From NCBI GenBank assembly GCA_963828185.1, contig CAWHDV010000001.1, forward strand, positions 248,001 through 312,000: 64,000 nt of DNA, in the 5' to 3' direction. Shown piece after piece: positions 28,150 to 38,580 of this stretch. The notes beneath the pieces were generated by a model. It was given only the letters and a program-made list of their open reading frames with translations, was not told the DNA's origin and did not search any database. Made by a program: the position numbers and the translations under genes. Source of the stretch: Rhodoblastus sp963828185. Lineage in GTDB: Bacteria > Pseudomonadota > Alphaproteobacteria > Rhizobiales > Beijerinckiaceae. Each line of letters starts with the position of its first letter. Position 1 is the first letter of the stretch.

Positions 28150-30597
28150 TCACACGTCGAGATTGGCCACGTTCAGCGCGTTGCTCTGGATGAATTCGCG
28201 GCGCGGCTCGACCACGTCGCCCATCAGCTTGACGAACAGGTCTTCCGCCTCGTCGCCTTCCTTGATCTTGACCTGCAGCAAGGAGCGCGCGTTGCGGTCG
28301 AGCGTGGTTTCCCACAGCTGTTCCGGGTTCATCTCGCCCAGACCTTTGTAGCGCTGCTGCGACACGCCCTTGCCGCCGGCGGCGAGAATGGCGTCAAGCA
28401 GGCTGGTCGGGCCGGAGATTCGGCTTTCCTCGGCCCGGCGCACGAGCAGGGCCGGCGTGGAATAGGTCTGGCGCAGGTTTTCCGCGCGCTCGTCGAGGCG
28501 GCGCGCTTCCGCCGAGGCGAGCAGGCCGGCGTCGAGCGTCAGCGCCTGCTGCACGCCGCGCAATTCGCGCACCAGCACATAGCCGCCGTTTTCCGCCCTG
28601 CCTCTCCAACCGCGTTCGGTCTCGTCGGCCAGCGCGTCGAGCCGCGCAGCGATTTCATGGGCATGCGCGGAAGCCTCCTCGGCGCTCATCGCGGCCAGGG
28701 GCCTCAGGGCGCCGGCGATGGCTGCCTGTTCGACCGCCGTGCGGTCGTAGCGGTTGTGCAATTGCTCGAGAACGGCGCGCACCAGCCGCGCCTCGTCGAC
28801 CAGGGCGCGCAGATCGGCGCCGGCCCGCTCTTCGCCCGAGGCGAGCCGCAGGATCGCCCCTTCGACGCCATTGGCGGCGAGATAATCGGCCATCGCCTTC
28901 TCGTCCTTGAGATATTGTTCGGACGAGCCGCGCTTCACCTTGAACAAGGGCGGCTGGGCGATGTAGAGGCAGCCCATTTCGATCAGCGGCCGCATCTGGC
29001 GATAGAAGAAAGTCAGCAGCAGGGTGCGGATATGCGAGCCGTCGACGTCGGCGTCGGTCATGACGATGATCTTGTGGTAGCGCAGTTTTTCGAGCTTGAA
29101 CTCGTCATGGCCGATGCCCGTGCCGAGCGCGGTGATCAAGGTGCCGATCTGCTCGCTCGACAGCATCTTGTCGAAGCGCGCCCGTTCGACATTGAGGATT
29201 TTTCCGCGCAAGGGGAGCACCGCCTGGTATTCGCGGGCGCGGCCCTGCTTGGCGGAGCCGCCCGCGGAATCGCCCTCGACGATGAACAGTTCCGCCTTGG
29301 CGGGATCGCGCTCCTGGCAATCGGCGAGCTTTCCCGGCAGGTTGGCGACGTCCAGCGCGCCCTTGCGCCGCGTCAGTTCGCGCGCCTTGCGCGCCGCCTC
29401 GCGGGCGGAAGCCGCCTCCACCACCTTGCCGACAACCGTCTTCGCCTCGCTGGGATGCTCCTCCAGCCATTGGCTCAAGGCCTCGTTGACGACGCCCTCG
29501 ACCACCGGCCGCACTTCCGAGGACACCAGCTTGTCCTTGGTCTGCGACGAGAATTTCGGGTCCGGCACCTTGACCGAGACGACGCAGGTCAGGCCTTCGC
29601 GGCAATCGTCGCCGGTCAGGTCGACCTTTTCCCTTTTGGCGAGGCCGGAGCTTTCGGCATAGCCGTTGATCTGGCGGGTCAGCGCGGCGCGGAAGCCGGC
29701 GAGATGGGTGCCTCCGTCGCGCTGCGGGATGTTGTTGGTGAAGACCAGCACGTTCTCGTGGTAGGAATCGTTCCACCACAGCGCGACTTCGACGCTGATG
29801 CCGTCACGCTCGCCGCGCACCATCACGGGCTTGGCCAGGAGCGGCGTCTTGGCGCGGTCGAGATAGCGCGCGAAGGCTTCGAGTCCGCCTTCGTAATAGA
29901 GGTCCTCGACCTTGGTTTCCGAGTGGCGCGCGTCGGTCAGGACGATATGGACGCCGGAATTGAGGAAGGCCAGTTCACGCAGGCGATGCTCGATGGTGGC
30001 GTAGTCGAATTCGACGTGGGTGAAGGTTTGTGTGCTGGGCAGGAAGGTGACCGAAGTGCCGCGCTTCGGCTTGCCGTCGACGAGCGGCGCGTCCCCCACC
30101 ACTTTCAGCGGCGCGACGACTTCGCCGTGGCTGAAATGGACTTCATGCTCCAGCGCCTCGCGCCAGATGCGCAAATCGAGCGTCGAAGACAGGGCGTTGA
30201 CGACGGACACGCCGACGCCGTGCAGGCCGCCGGAAACCTTGTAGGAATTCTGGTCGAATTTTCCGCCGGCGTGCAGTTGGGTCATGATGACTTCGGCCGC
30301 CGAAACGCCTTCCTCCGCGTGCAGGCCGGTCGGAATGCCGCGCCCGTTGTCGGTGACCGTGCAGGAGCCGTCGGCGTTGAGCGTGACCGTGACGAGCGTC
30401 GCATGGCCGGCGAGGGCTTCGTCTATGGCGTTGTCCACCACCTCGTAGACCATGTGGTGCAGGCCCGAGCCGTCGTCGGTGTCGCCGATATACATGCCCG
30501 GACGCTTCCGCACGGCGTCGAGCCCGCGCAGGACCTTGATCGAGTCTGCGCCATAGGCTTCGGTCTGCAGGGGGGCGGCGTCGTTCATGGCGGCCAA
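28150..30597 (-). CDS. gyrB: DNA gyrase subunit B
   Basis: 815 residues, the normal length for alphaproteobacteria. GHKL ATPase domain (VLRGLDAVRKRPGMYIG; DNGRGIPTG; GGLHGVGVSVVNAL), transducer domain, TOPRIM domain (VEGDSAGGSAKQGR; MTDADVDGSHIRTLL) and the C-terminal QQRYKGLGEMNPEQLW that contacts GyrA. With GyrA it introduces negative supercoils in an ATP-dependent way. Intact, in contrast to several neighbours. An internal 170-residue insertion-like region between TOPRIM and the C-terminus is Ala/Arg-rich, as commonly seen in this class. Confidence 0.98.
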   Translation of the reverse strand: MAAMNDAAPLQTEAYGADSIKVLRGLDAVRKRPGMYIGDTDDGSGLHHMVYEVVDNAIDEALAGHATLVTVTLNADGSCTVTDNGRGIPTGLHAEEGVSAAEVIMTQLHAGGKFDQNSYKVSGGLHGVGVSVVNALSSTLDLRIWREALEHEVHFSHGEVVAPLKVVGDAPLVDGKPKRGTSVTFLPSTQTFTHVEFDYATIEHRLRELAFLNSGVHIVLTDARHSETKVEDLYYEGGLEAFARYLDRAKTPLLAKPVMVRGERDGISVEVALWWNDSYHENVLVFTNNIPQRDGGTHLAGFRAALTRQINGYAESSGLAKREKVDLTGDDCREGLTCVVSVKVPDPKFSSQTKDKLVSSEVRPVVEGVVNEALSQWLEEHPSEAKTVVGKVVEAASAREAARKARELTRRKGALDVANLPGKLADCQERDPAKAELFIVEGDSAGGSAKQGRAREYQAVLPLRGKILNVERARFDKMLSSEQIGTLITALGTGIGHDEFKLEKLRYHKIIVMTDADVDGSHIRTLLLTFFYRQMRPLIEMGCLYIAQPPLFKVKRGSSEQYLKDEKAMADYLAANGVEGAILRLASGEERAGADLRALVDEARLVRAVLEQLHNRYDRTAVEQAAIAGALRPLAAMSAEEASAHAHEIAARLDALADETERGWRGRAENGGYVLVRELRGVQQALTLDAGLLASAEARRLDERAENLRQTYSTPALLVRRAEESRISGPTSLLDAILAAGGKGVSQQRYKGLGEMNPEQLWETTLDRNARSLLQVKIKEGDEAEDLFVKLMGDVVEPRREFIQSNALNVANLDV

Positions 30598-30811
30598 TGC
30601 AAAAATCCTTTGGATGGACGGGCGCGCCGTCCAGGGCGGGAGGGAACAAACCGGACGCCGGTTTTGCGCAACCCGCGTTTCTTAGAGGAATCTGGCGCGT
30701 CGCGCGACAGCTTGATTCGCGGGCGCCATCATAACGGCAAATCAGGCGAAACGACGGGCGTAAACGCCGCTTTTCCACCTTCGCCAAGCAGGTCTCGCCA
30801 TTTCGCTCTTG

Positions 30812-32074
30812 TCAGGCCCCTGACAGCGAGCGTGGCGCCGGACTGATCACCGTCGTCGAGCCCTTGTTGATTTCGAGCACCGACAGCCCGCGCTCGTTGG
30901 CGCCGTCAGGTTTGAAGCGGAACACGCCGTCGGCGCCGCTGAAGCCCGTTGGGTTGGTCAGGATTTCGTCGCTGTAGCGGCGCGCCCCTTGCGTCCGGGC
31001 CAGAGCCGCCGCGAGCGACACAGAATCGTAGGCGAGCGTCGCCACGCGCGTCGGGTCGGAGCCGAACTTGGCGCGATAGCGCCGGGCGAAAGCGACGAAG
31101 CCGGCGTTGTCAGGCGCGGCGAACCAGGCGCCCTGCAGCGCGGGAAGGCTCAACACGCGGGAATCGTTCCACAAGCCGGTGCCGAGGATCTGCACGCGCC
31201 GCGGGTCGAGGCCGTTGGCGGCGAGCGCCCGCGCGACTTCCGGCATGGCGGCGGCCTGTTCGGGGATGAACAGGCTGTCGATCTGGCCGCCTAGCGCCGC
31301 GATACGGGCGGCGGAAGCCGCCACGCCGCCGGGCTTGTAGCGTTCGATCAGCGCCACGCGGATGTTGCGTCGCGCCGCGGCCTGCTGCAGCGCGCCGGTC
31401 GCGACCGTCGCATAGTCGTTTTCCGGCGCCAGCACGGCGATCGATTTCTTGCCCCGGCTGGCGGCGAAGTCGACGATGCGGTCGACATAGCTCTCGACCA
31501 GGAAGGACAGGAGATAGACCCCGTGCGAGGCCGTGGACAGGTCGGTCGAATAGGCGATGATCGGCTTGCCCGCCGCGCGCGCCACTTCCGCCGCCGCGCG
31601 CACGTCGCCCGCGAAAAGCGGCCCGAGCACCAGATCCGCGCCCTGGGAGATCCCTTCCTGTGTCGCGGCCTTTGCGCCATCGGGCGTCGAATGGTCGTCC
31701 TTGACGAGGAGGGTGATGTCGCTGGCGCCGAATTCCGAGATCGCCAGTTCCGCCGCATGGCGCAGCGACACGCCGACGGCGCTTTGGCCGGCGCCCTGGG
31801 TCAGGGGCAGGATCAGCGCGACCTTGACCGGGCCGGAGCCGATCGTGCCGCCGGCCTGCGGCCCCGGCAGCGGCGAGGATTGGACGGGGATGGTCGGCGC
31901 CGAAAGGGTCTCGCTGTGCGTCCCCGGACCGACGCCGGTCATGGACGAGCAGGCGGACAGTGCGGCAATGGCGCCGCCAAGCGCGACGCGCGCAAAATGG
32001 CGCAGCAAGGCGCGGGAATGACGGGCGAGAAAATTGGTTTCAATGCGCAACTGTTTCTCCGCGCTTCGTTCCAC
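30812..32074 (-). CDS. Periplasmic-binding-type lipoprotein (penicillin-binding protein activator / LppC-like)
   Basis: 420 residues from GTG 32074. A basic N-terminus, hydrophobic segment and lipobox LSACS (Cys ~residue 42) indicate an outer-membrane or periplasmic lipoprotein. The body is a type I periplasmic binding fold: VKVALILPLTQGAGQSAVG, LVLGPLFAGDVRAAAEVA, IAVLAPENDYATVATG, LGTGLWND. In alphaproteobacteria this gene lies divergent from rsmI, as here, and is annotated as PBP activator (LpoA-like); a branched amino-acid transporter subunit is less likely because no transporter genes adjoin. Confidence 0.82.
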   Translation of the reverse strand: MERSAEKQLRIETNFLARHSRALLRHFARVALGGAIAALSACSSMTGVGPGTHSETLSAPTIPVQSSPLPGPQAGGTIGSGPVKVALILPLTQGAGQSAVGVSLRHAAELAISEFGASDITLLVKDDHSTPDGAKAATQEGISQGADLVLGPLFAGDVRAAAEVARAAGKPIIAYSTDLSTASHGVYLLSFLVESYVDRIVDFAASRGKKSIAVLAPENDYATVATGALQQAAARRNIRVALIERYKPGGVAASAARIAALGGQIDSLFIPEQAAAMPEVARALAANGLDPRRVQILGTGLWNDSRVLSLPALQGAWFAAPDNAGFVAFARRYRAKFGSDPTRVATLAYDSVSLAAALARTQGARRYSDEILTNPTGFSGADGVFRFKPDGANERGLSVLEINKGSTTVISPAPRSLSGA

Positions 32075-32204
32075 CGCCGACAGGTCAGGTCCCTCGACTC
32101 GGCTTGACAGACCCGCTCCTCCATGTCTTACGGCATCGGCGGCGTCTCTGGCAACATGAAGCGGCGGGGCGGCGAAGACGAGGCCGAAAGGTCACGCCGC
32201 GCAA

Positions 32205-32230
32205 CCCGCTCGCAAGTGCTTGCGAGCGGG
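32205..32230. promoter_or_regulatory. Perfect 12-bp inverted repeat in divergent spacer
   Basis: CCCGCTCGCAAG and its exact complement flank a 2-nt loop between the divergent lipoprotein and rsmI genes. No T-run follows, so it is more likely an operator or mRNA hairpin than a terminator. Confidence 0.4.
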
Positions 32231-32321
32231 CTCCCGCCGTTCTATCAGAAGAGCGATTTTGGCGCTTCGGGGCGTTTTTGCGTCAAGCAAGCTCACATCC
32301 AGCAAACATGAGGCGCGCGAC

Positions 32322-33266
32322 ATGGCGCATTCCGGACCGGATACGCCAGCACATCCGCCGATCAAAGCGATCGTCGCGCCCTCCTTTGTCGCCTTCGGCC
32401 TGCGCGCCGAGGCCGAGCCCATCGCTGCGGGACTGCATGTCGTCGCCACGCCGATCGGCAACCTGCGCGACATCACCTTGCGCGCCCTGGCGACCCTGGC
32501 GGCGGCGGACGCCGTCCTCGCCGAGGACACGCGGGTGAGCCGCAACCTTCTCGCCCATTACGGCATCGCGACGCCGCTCGTCGCCTATCATGAGCATAAC
32601 GCCGCCGCGATGCGGCCGATCCTGCTCGCGAGGCTGCGGAACGGCGAAAAGCTCGCCTTGATCTCCGACGCCGGCACGCCGCTCGTTTCCGACCCGGGCT
32701 ACAAGCTGGTCGGCGACGCGCTCGCCGCGAACATTCCGGTCACTTCCGCGCCTGGCGCTTCCGCCGTGCTGGCGGCGCTGGTGGTGGCGGGACTGCCGAC
32801 GGACCGTTTCTTCTTCGAGGGGTTCCTGCCCTCGAAAAGCGGCGCGCGCCGCGCCCGGATCAGCGAACTCGCGGCCATTCCCGGCACGTTGGTGCTGTTC
32901 GAATCGCCGCGCCGGCTCGCCGACGCGCTGGCCGATCTTGCGGCGGTGCTGGGGCCGCGCCAGGCGGCGGTGGCGCGCGAACTGACCAAGCATTTCGAGC
33001 AGGTGCGACGTGGCTCGGTCGATGCGCTCGCCGCTGATTACCAACGCGAAGGGCCGCCCAAGGGCGAAATCGTGCTGCTGGTGGCGCCGCCCGGCGAGGA
33101 CGCGCCTGCCCTCGACGGGGACGCGCTGGACGATAAGATCCGCGCGGCGCTGGAGAAATTCTCGCTCAAGGACGCGGCCAGCGTCGTCGCCGCCGAAACC
33201 GGCCAGCCTCGCCGCAAGGTTTACGCGCGCGCGCTGGAGCTATCGTCAGCCGATAAAGCCGAATGA
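32322..33266 (+). CDS. rsmI: 16S rRNA 2'-O-ribose C1402 methyltransferase
   Basis: 314 residues from ATG 32322. Tetrapyrrole-methylase fold: VVATPIGNLRDITLRAL at the start, AEDTRVSRNLLAHYGI, LISDAGTPLVSDPGYKLV and FFFEGFLPSK, all diagnostic of RsmI, which methylates the ribose of C1402 in 16S rRNA using SAM. The C-terminus carries the usual short helical domain (DAASVVAAETGQPRRKVY). Its stop overlaps the yraN start as ATGA, the common rsmI-yraN pairing. Confidence 0.95.
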   Translation: MAHSGPDTPAHPPIKAIVAPSFVAFGLRAEAEPIAAGLHVVATPIGNLRDITLRALATLAAADAVLAEDTRVSRNLLAHYGIATPLVAYHEHNAAAMRPILLARLRNGEKLALISDAGTPLVSDPGYKLVGDALAANIPVTSAPGASAVLAALVVAGLPTDRFFFEGFLPSKSGARRARISELAAIPGTLVLFESPRRLADALADLAAVLGPRQAAVARELTKHFEQVRRGSVDALAADYQREGPPKGEIVLLVAPPGEDAPALDGDALDDKIRAALEKFSLKDAASVVAAETGQPRRKVYARALELSSADKAE

Positions 33267-33634
33267 GGCGCGGCCGCAAAAAAGCCCGAGCTTTCGGCCT
33301 GCGCGCCGAAGGCCTCGCGGCGGTCTGGCTGCGATTGAAATTCTACCGGATCGTCGCCCGGAATTTCTCCGCGCCTGGAGGCGAGATCGATCTCGTCGCC
33401 CAGCGCGGGGCGACGATCGCCTTCGTCGAGGTCAAGGCCCGCCCGACCCTTGATCAGGCCTTTTTGGCGATCGACGCGGCCAAGGCGGGGCGCATATCCC
33501 GCGCCGCACGGGCCTGGCTCGCGGCCAATGGATGGGCTGTGGGAAAAACCTTTCGCGGCGACGCCGTCTATATTGCGCCCTGGCGTCCGCCGCGCCATGT
33601 CGAGGCGGCGGTTCCGCTGGACCTGTTCGCCTGA
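33263..33634 (+). CDS. YraN family (UPF0102) endonuclease-like protein
   Basis: 123 residues, ATGA-coupled to rsmI. Contains the family core GGEIDLVAQRG and IAFVEVKARP, a PD-(D/E)XK-type D...E-x-K arrangement, with an N-terminal GLAAVWLRLKFYRIVARNF helix. The biochemical role of YraN proteins is not settled; a nuclease or Holliday-junction role is suggested by the fold. Confidence 0.92.
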   Translation: MRRGRKKARAFGLRAEGLAAVWLRLKFYRIVARNFSAPGGEIDLVAQRGATIAFVEVKARPTLDQAFLAIDAAKAGRISRAARAWLAANGWAVGKTFRGDAVYIAPWRPPRHVEAAVPLDLFA

Positions 33635-33770
33635 ATCCGCCGCTTTCCATTTTTTCGAGCACGCCTCTAGCCTTTTTGCGCTTTAGGCTGTAAGAGACGC
33701 CCTCTTGAATTTACGCGCGCCTTTCCGCGCGCCAGGGCGGTCGTCGCGGCCGCACGACCGGAGTATTGAA

Positions 33771-33959
33771 ATGGCTGTTCCGAAAAGAAAAACATCGCCG
33801 ATGAAGCGCGGCTTCCGCCGTTCGGCCGACGCGCTCGCCGCCCCGACCTATGTCGAAGACAAGGATTCGGGCGAATTGCGCCGTCCGCATCACGTCGATC
33901 TCAAGACCGGCATGTACAACGGCCGCCAGGTCCTGAACGTCAAGTCCAAGGAAGACTGA
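33771..33959 (+). CDS. rpmF: 50S ribosomal protein L32
   Basis: 62 residues from ATG 33771. MAVPKRKTSPMKRGFRR is the universal L32 start, followed by the alphaproteobacterial HHVDLKTGMYNGRQVL ending. The longer frame from 33705 is not supported. Ends just before a strong rho-independent terminator, so it is a single-gene unit. Confidence 0.97.
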   Translation: MAVPKRKTSPMKRGFRRSADALAAPTYVEDKDSGELRRPHHVDLKTGMYNGRQVLNVKSKED

Positions 33960-33990
33960 GGGTTCCGCAAACGCGGGAGCGACAAGCAAA

Positions 33991-34016
33991 AGGCCGACGT
34001 CGCGTCGGCCTTTTTT
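33991..34016 (+). terminator. Rho-independent terminator after rpmF
   Basis: AGGCCGACG pairs with CGTCGGCCT across a TCG loop, followed by six T. Lies 32 bp past the rpmF stop. Confidence 0.9.
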
Positions 34017-34092
34017 GCGTTTCCATCGATGGGTTGGACCGGCGCGGCGTTTTCGTCGCCAGCCGGTCCGCGCCGTTTTTGCGGCGATGGCG

Positions 34093-34353
34093 TCAGGCCA
34101 CAGCCTCTTTCGCCTTGAATTCGGCATAGAGCTTTTCAACTTCCGCCCGCGCGAGTTGCAGCGCGCCCACGGCCCGCATCATGCCGGCCGTATCGTCATC
34201 ATGCGTGCCAAAGTATTTGTGGCTCTCTTCGAGATGAAATTCATGCAGGTTCACCAGAGTGGAGGGCGGGATGTCGCTTGTCACGCTTTCGACGATCTCG
34301 GAAATCCGCTCTTTGGTTTCTTCGATGACAAAGACATACTTGTACGCGATCAT
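34093..34353 (-). CDS. Hypothetical small protein
   Basis: 86 residues from ATG 34353, chosen because GGAGAGA lies just upstream; a longer frame to 34470 has no such site. Sequence starts MIAYKYVFVIEETKERISEI and is acidic with several histidines (NLHEFHLEESHKYFGTHDDD) and a helical C-terminus. The His/Asp cluster might bind metal. No family recognised; no signal or membrane segment. Confidence 0.6.
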   Translation of the reverse strand: MIAYKYVFVIEETKERISEIVESVTSDIPPSTLVNLHEFHLEESHKYFGTHDDDTAGMMRAVGALQLARAEVEKLYAEFKAKEAVA

Positions 34354-34512
34354 GACGGTCTCTCCATTGTTGCTCGTTCCGCGCGCCGGGCCTGCGTCCG
34401 AATCGCGGTCAACTTCCATTGCTTGGACATAGAACCAAACCGTACAGGAATTATGAACAAAGCGTGCCAAACGACCAGGGCGGGCGCTAAAATTTTCGGA
34501 CGTCCCGCGTTT

Positions 34513-35532
34513 TCAGTTGTCCAGGGAGACGTCCGGCACCAGCATCCGGCGCAGCGGGATCTGCTTGCGGAATTTCAAATCCAGCCCATCGTAATATTTC
34601 TCGATCAGGCTGACGAATTCGACCCCGTCAACCAGCTTCAAATTGCCCCTGGCGCCGGCAAAGTTCATCGCCGCCGCGGTAAAGCCGCCAGTGGTGATGA
34701 AAATTCCGACGTCGCGCTCGTGGATCATGGCGTAAAAGGCCTTGACGATGTCGGCGCCGACGTTGGCCTCATGCGCCTTGACCTGGATTTTCAGGATCGG
34801 CGGCTCGATGCCGAGTTCGTCGCGATGGGCGGTCACGTCGATGCCGTCGTCGCGCATGGCGCGGGTGGCGTGGGCGTTGTAGCCCATGGCGCGGAACAGA
34901 TCCGCGACGAAAGGCTCGAGCGCAAAGCCTTTCAAGTCGGTCTTGAGCTTTTTCGAGATGAAATCCTTGGTCGTTTCGGCGATGTCCCGGGCCACGCGCG
35001 CCTGGGTGTCATCATCGCTCGGGGAGGCGAGCTTGCCGCCGGCGGCGCCCGACGGCGGCTCGAAGCGGCGAATGAATTCGGCGGTGAAATTGCGCAGCTC
35101 GAACAGCGTCAGGGTCGATCCCAGCTCGTAGAGCGCGCCTTGCGAAAAGGCGTCGCGGCTTAGCGAATTCAGCCAGCGCACGCCGCGGCGGTGCGGAAAG
35201 TCCGGATTGTGCTTGCGGTCGTAGACATAGGGCGTGGCGATCTCGCCCCATAGCAGCGTGCGATCGATCTTCCTCGGATAGATGACCCGGTCGCCGGTCT
35301 TCATCTCATGCACGAAGCGGAACAATTGGCCTGCCTGGACCGGGATCGAGCCGGGCTTGATGTCGCCGCCGCCTTCGGAAAACGCTTCCTTGAAGGCGGC
35401 GCGCTGCGGCGGCAGGGCGCTGACATCGCGGTTGACGTCGAGAAAGCCAACCGCGATCTGCCCGTTTTCGATGAACAGCGGATCGGCTTCGCTGTCGCCG
35501 CCCGCCCGAACCGCCCAAACCCGAAAGCTCAT
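34513..35532 (-). CDS. Mrr-like restriction endonuclease
   Basis: 339 residues from ATG 35532; the frame is open to 35583 but that start lies beyond the phaB terminator. N-terminal region (residues 1-170) reads as a winged or EVE-like sensor (FRVWAVRAGGDSE; DRVIYPRK). The C-terminal domain is an Mrr catalytic domain: FVADLFRAMGYNAHATR, DDGIDVTAHRDELG, LKIQVKAHEANVGADIV, with D and Q-x-K of the PD-(D/E)XK fold. Mrr enzymes cut methylated DNA, so it could act as a modification-dependent defence gene. Stand-alone within core genes. Confidence 0.8.
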   Translation of the reverse strand: MSFRVWAVRAGGDSEADPLFIENGQIAVGFLDVNRDVSALPPQRAAFKEAFSEGGGDIKPGSIPVQAGQLFRFVHEMKTGDRVIYPRKIDRTLLWGEIATPYVYDRKHNPDFPHRRGVRWLNSLSRDAFSQGALYELGSTLTLFELRNFTAEFIRRFEPPSGAAGGKLASPSDDDTQARVARDIAETTKDFISKKLKTDLKGFALEPFVADLFRAMGYNAHATRAMRDDGIDVTAHRDELGIEPPILKIQVKAHEANVGADIVKAFYAMIHERDVGIFITTGGFTAAAMNFAGARGNLKLVDGVEFVSLIEKYYDGLDLKFRKQIPLRRMLVPDVSLDN

Positions 35533-35542
35533 GTCGAACCCA

Positions 35543-35574
35543 TAAAAAAAGCGGCCGGGATTTTTCCCGACCGC
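35543..35574 (-). terminator. Rho-independent terminator of phaAB
   Basis: On the minus strand GCGGTCGGG pairs with CCCGGCCGC around AAAAAT and is followed by seven T, about 70 bp past the phaB stop. It also fixes the Mrr gene start downstream at 35532. Confidence 0.85.
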
Positions 35575-35641
35575 AACGATCATTAAAGCGCTATCCGCCG
35601 TCGCGGCAAGTAAAACCTTGCGCCGCCAACGAAACCTTGCG

Positions 35642-36367
35642 TCAACTCATCAACTGGCCGCCATTGGCCGAAATCGTCGAGCCGGTGATGAAGCCCGCGT
35701 CGTCGCCGACGAGGAAGACGACGGCGCGGGCGATTTCTTCCGGTTCTCCGAGGCGCCCGACGGGGATATGCGGTAAAATCGCCTTCTCGATCACCGCGGG
35801 ATCGATCGCCTTGACCATCTCGGTGGCGATATAACCAGGGCAGATGGCGTTGACGGTGATGCCTGCGCGCGCGCCTTCCTGCGCCAGCGCCTTGACGAAG
35901 CCAAGGTCGCCGGCCTTGGCGGCGGAATAATTCACCTGGCCCATCTGGCCCTTCTGGCCGTTGATCGAGGATATGCACACGATCCGACCGAATTTCCTGG
36001 CGCGCATGCCTTCCCAAAGCGGGCGGGTCATGTTGAACAGCGAGTTCAGGTTGGTGTTGATGACCCCGTACCATTGCTCCTTGGTCATCTTGTGGAACAT
36101 GCCGTCCTTGGTGATGCCGGCGTTGTTGACCAGGACCTCCACGGGACCGAGATCGGCCTCGACCTTGGCGAGGCCGGCGACGCAGGCGTCATAGTCGGAC
36201 ACGTCCCACTTGTAGACATGGATGCCGGTTTCGGCGTTGAAGGCCTTGGCGGCTTCGTCATTGCCGGCGTAAGAAGCGGCGACCTTGTAGCCGGCGCCCT
36301 TCAAGGCCCTGGAGATGGCCGCGCCAATTCCGCGCGTGCCGCCGGTGACGACTGCGACTCTGCTCAT
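35642..36367 (-). CDS. phaB: Acetoacetyl-CoA reductase
   Basis: 241 residues. Short-chain dehydrogenase with the NADPH motif VTGGTRGIGAAISRAL, NNAGITKDGMFHKMT and the catalytic SSINGQKGQMGQVNYSAAK (Ser, Tyr-x3-Lys). The QWYGVINTNLNS and FITGSTISANGG blocks mark it as PhaB. Reduces acetoacetyl-CoA to (R)-3-hydroxybutyryl-CoA for PHB synthesis. Lies downstream of phaA on the same strand with 98 bp between them. Confidence 0.95.
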   Translation of the reverse strand: MSRVAVVTGGTRGIGAAISRALKGAGYKVAASYAGNDEAAKAFNAETGIHVYKWDVSDYDACVAGLAKVEADLGPVEVLVNNAGITKDGMFHKMTKEQWYGVINTNLNSLFNMTRPLWEGMRARKFGRIVCISSINGQKGQMGQVNYSAAKAGDLGFVKALAQEGARAGITVNAICPGYIATEMVKAIDPAVIEKAILPHIPVGRLGEPEEIARAVVFLVGDDAGFITGSTISANGGQLMS

Positions 36368-36430
36368 GTTTCCCCCGAATTATGTTGGGCCGCGACATTT
36401 TTCGCGCGGCGTTGGACTGAAGGCGAAAAC

Positions 36431-36452
36431 GCCGGCCGCGCGCGCGGCCGGC
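36431..36452. promoter_or_regulatory. 22-bp perfect GC palindrome between phaA and phaB
   Basis: GCCGGCCGCG and its complement form a long GC hairpin; in the minus direction TTTT follows. It could act as a partial terminator or mRNA-stabilising hairpin that lowers phaB relative to phaA. Confidence 0.5.
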
Positions 36453-36465
36453 GCAAAATCTTAAA

Positions 36466-37642
<1,177 letters not shown>

Positions 37643-37949
37643 GAGACAAAATCCTCCGGATTGCCGCTTCTTGGGCGGCGGGGCGCAAATCGACTGGCGA
37701 CTTGGCGGCTAGTTTGACCATTTTGGCGCCCGCGCGGTCAAGGCGCGCGTCGCCGCAACCTATTCTCTTTTGGTTGTAGTGCCTTCGCCTGATAGCAATA
37801 TAGATGCAAAAGCGGCTTTGCCTTTACGCGAGCGCGGGGCTATCGTCAGCCTGGACCGATGACGCGAGCGTCCGCTCCGCGTCCCGCTGGGAGGGCGGCC
37901 TCGGCGTCAACACCGGATGGCTGCGCCGCCGCCGGGCATGGAACTGGCA
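37643..37949. other. phaA-phaR divergent spacer
   Basis: About 300 bp between divergent phaA and phaR. AT-richer stretch near 37765-37810. Presumably holds both promoters and PhaR-binding sites, but I cannot define them. Confidence 0.45.
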
Positions 37950-38549
37950 ATGACCAACGAAAAACAACCTGTCACGATCAAGAAATATGCGAACCGGCGT
38001 CTCTACAATACAGGCGCGAGCGCCTATGTTACGCTGGAAGATCTCGCCGAAATGGTGAAGGTCGGCGAGGATTTTGTCGTCTATGACGCAAAGAGCGGCG
38101 ACGACATCACGCGTTCCGTGCTGGCGCAAATCATTTTCGAGCAGGAAGGAAAGACAGGGCAGAACCTGTTGCCGATCCGCTTCCTGCGGCAATTGATCCG
38201 CTTCTACGGCGACAGCATGCAGATGCTGGTGCCGAGCTATCTCGAATTCTCGATCGAGCGGCTGACAAGCGACAGCCAGAAGTTTCGTGAACAGTTCGAG
38301 GCGGCGGTCAGCGCCAATCCGCTGGCTGGCCCACTGGCCAATCCGACGCGACAGATGTTCCAGTCGATGGAGGAACAGGCGCGGAAGAACATGGCGATGT
38401 TCCGCGAGGCGCTCGACATGTTCGCGCCTTTCGGCGCGCATTCGGCGGAACCTGGCAAGCCGGCGCAGTCGAACGACGAACTGAACGAAATGCGCGCCCA
38501 GCTGGCTGAAATGCAGAAACGCATCGACAGCCTGGTGAAGAAGAACTGA
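37950..38549 (+). CDS. phaR: Polyhydroxyalkanoate synthesis repressor
   Basis: 199 residues from ATG 37950; in-frame ATGs at 37917 and 37938 lack support. The PHB/PHA accumulation-regulator DNA-binding domain is plain: TIKKYANRRLYNTGASAYVTL, EDFVVYDAKSGDDITRSVL. A second ~40-residue block (FLRQLIRFYGDSMQMLVPSY) and a C-terminal coiled coil (LNEMRAQLAEMQKRIDSL) follow. PhaR binds DNA and PHB granules and controls phasin and its own gene. Divergent from phaA-phaB. Confidence 0.95.
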   Translation: MTNEKQPVTIKKYANRRLYNTGASAYVTLEDLAEMVKVGEDFVVYDAKSGDDITRSVLAQIIFEQEGKTGQNLLPIRFLRQLIRFYGDSMQMLVPSYLEFSIERLTSDSQKFREQFEAAVSANPLAGPLANPTRQMFQSMEEQARKNMAMFREALDMFAPFGAHSAEPGKPAQSNDELNEMRAQLAEMQKRIDSLVKKN

Positions 38550-38580
38550 GGTCGCCAGTCTCGCCTTGGGGAGGCGCAGC

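Noticed and set aside
28126..30846. 906-codon plus-strand frame opposite gyrB
   Set aside because: Antisense shadow of a fully conserved gyrB in high-GC DNA.
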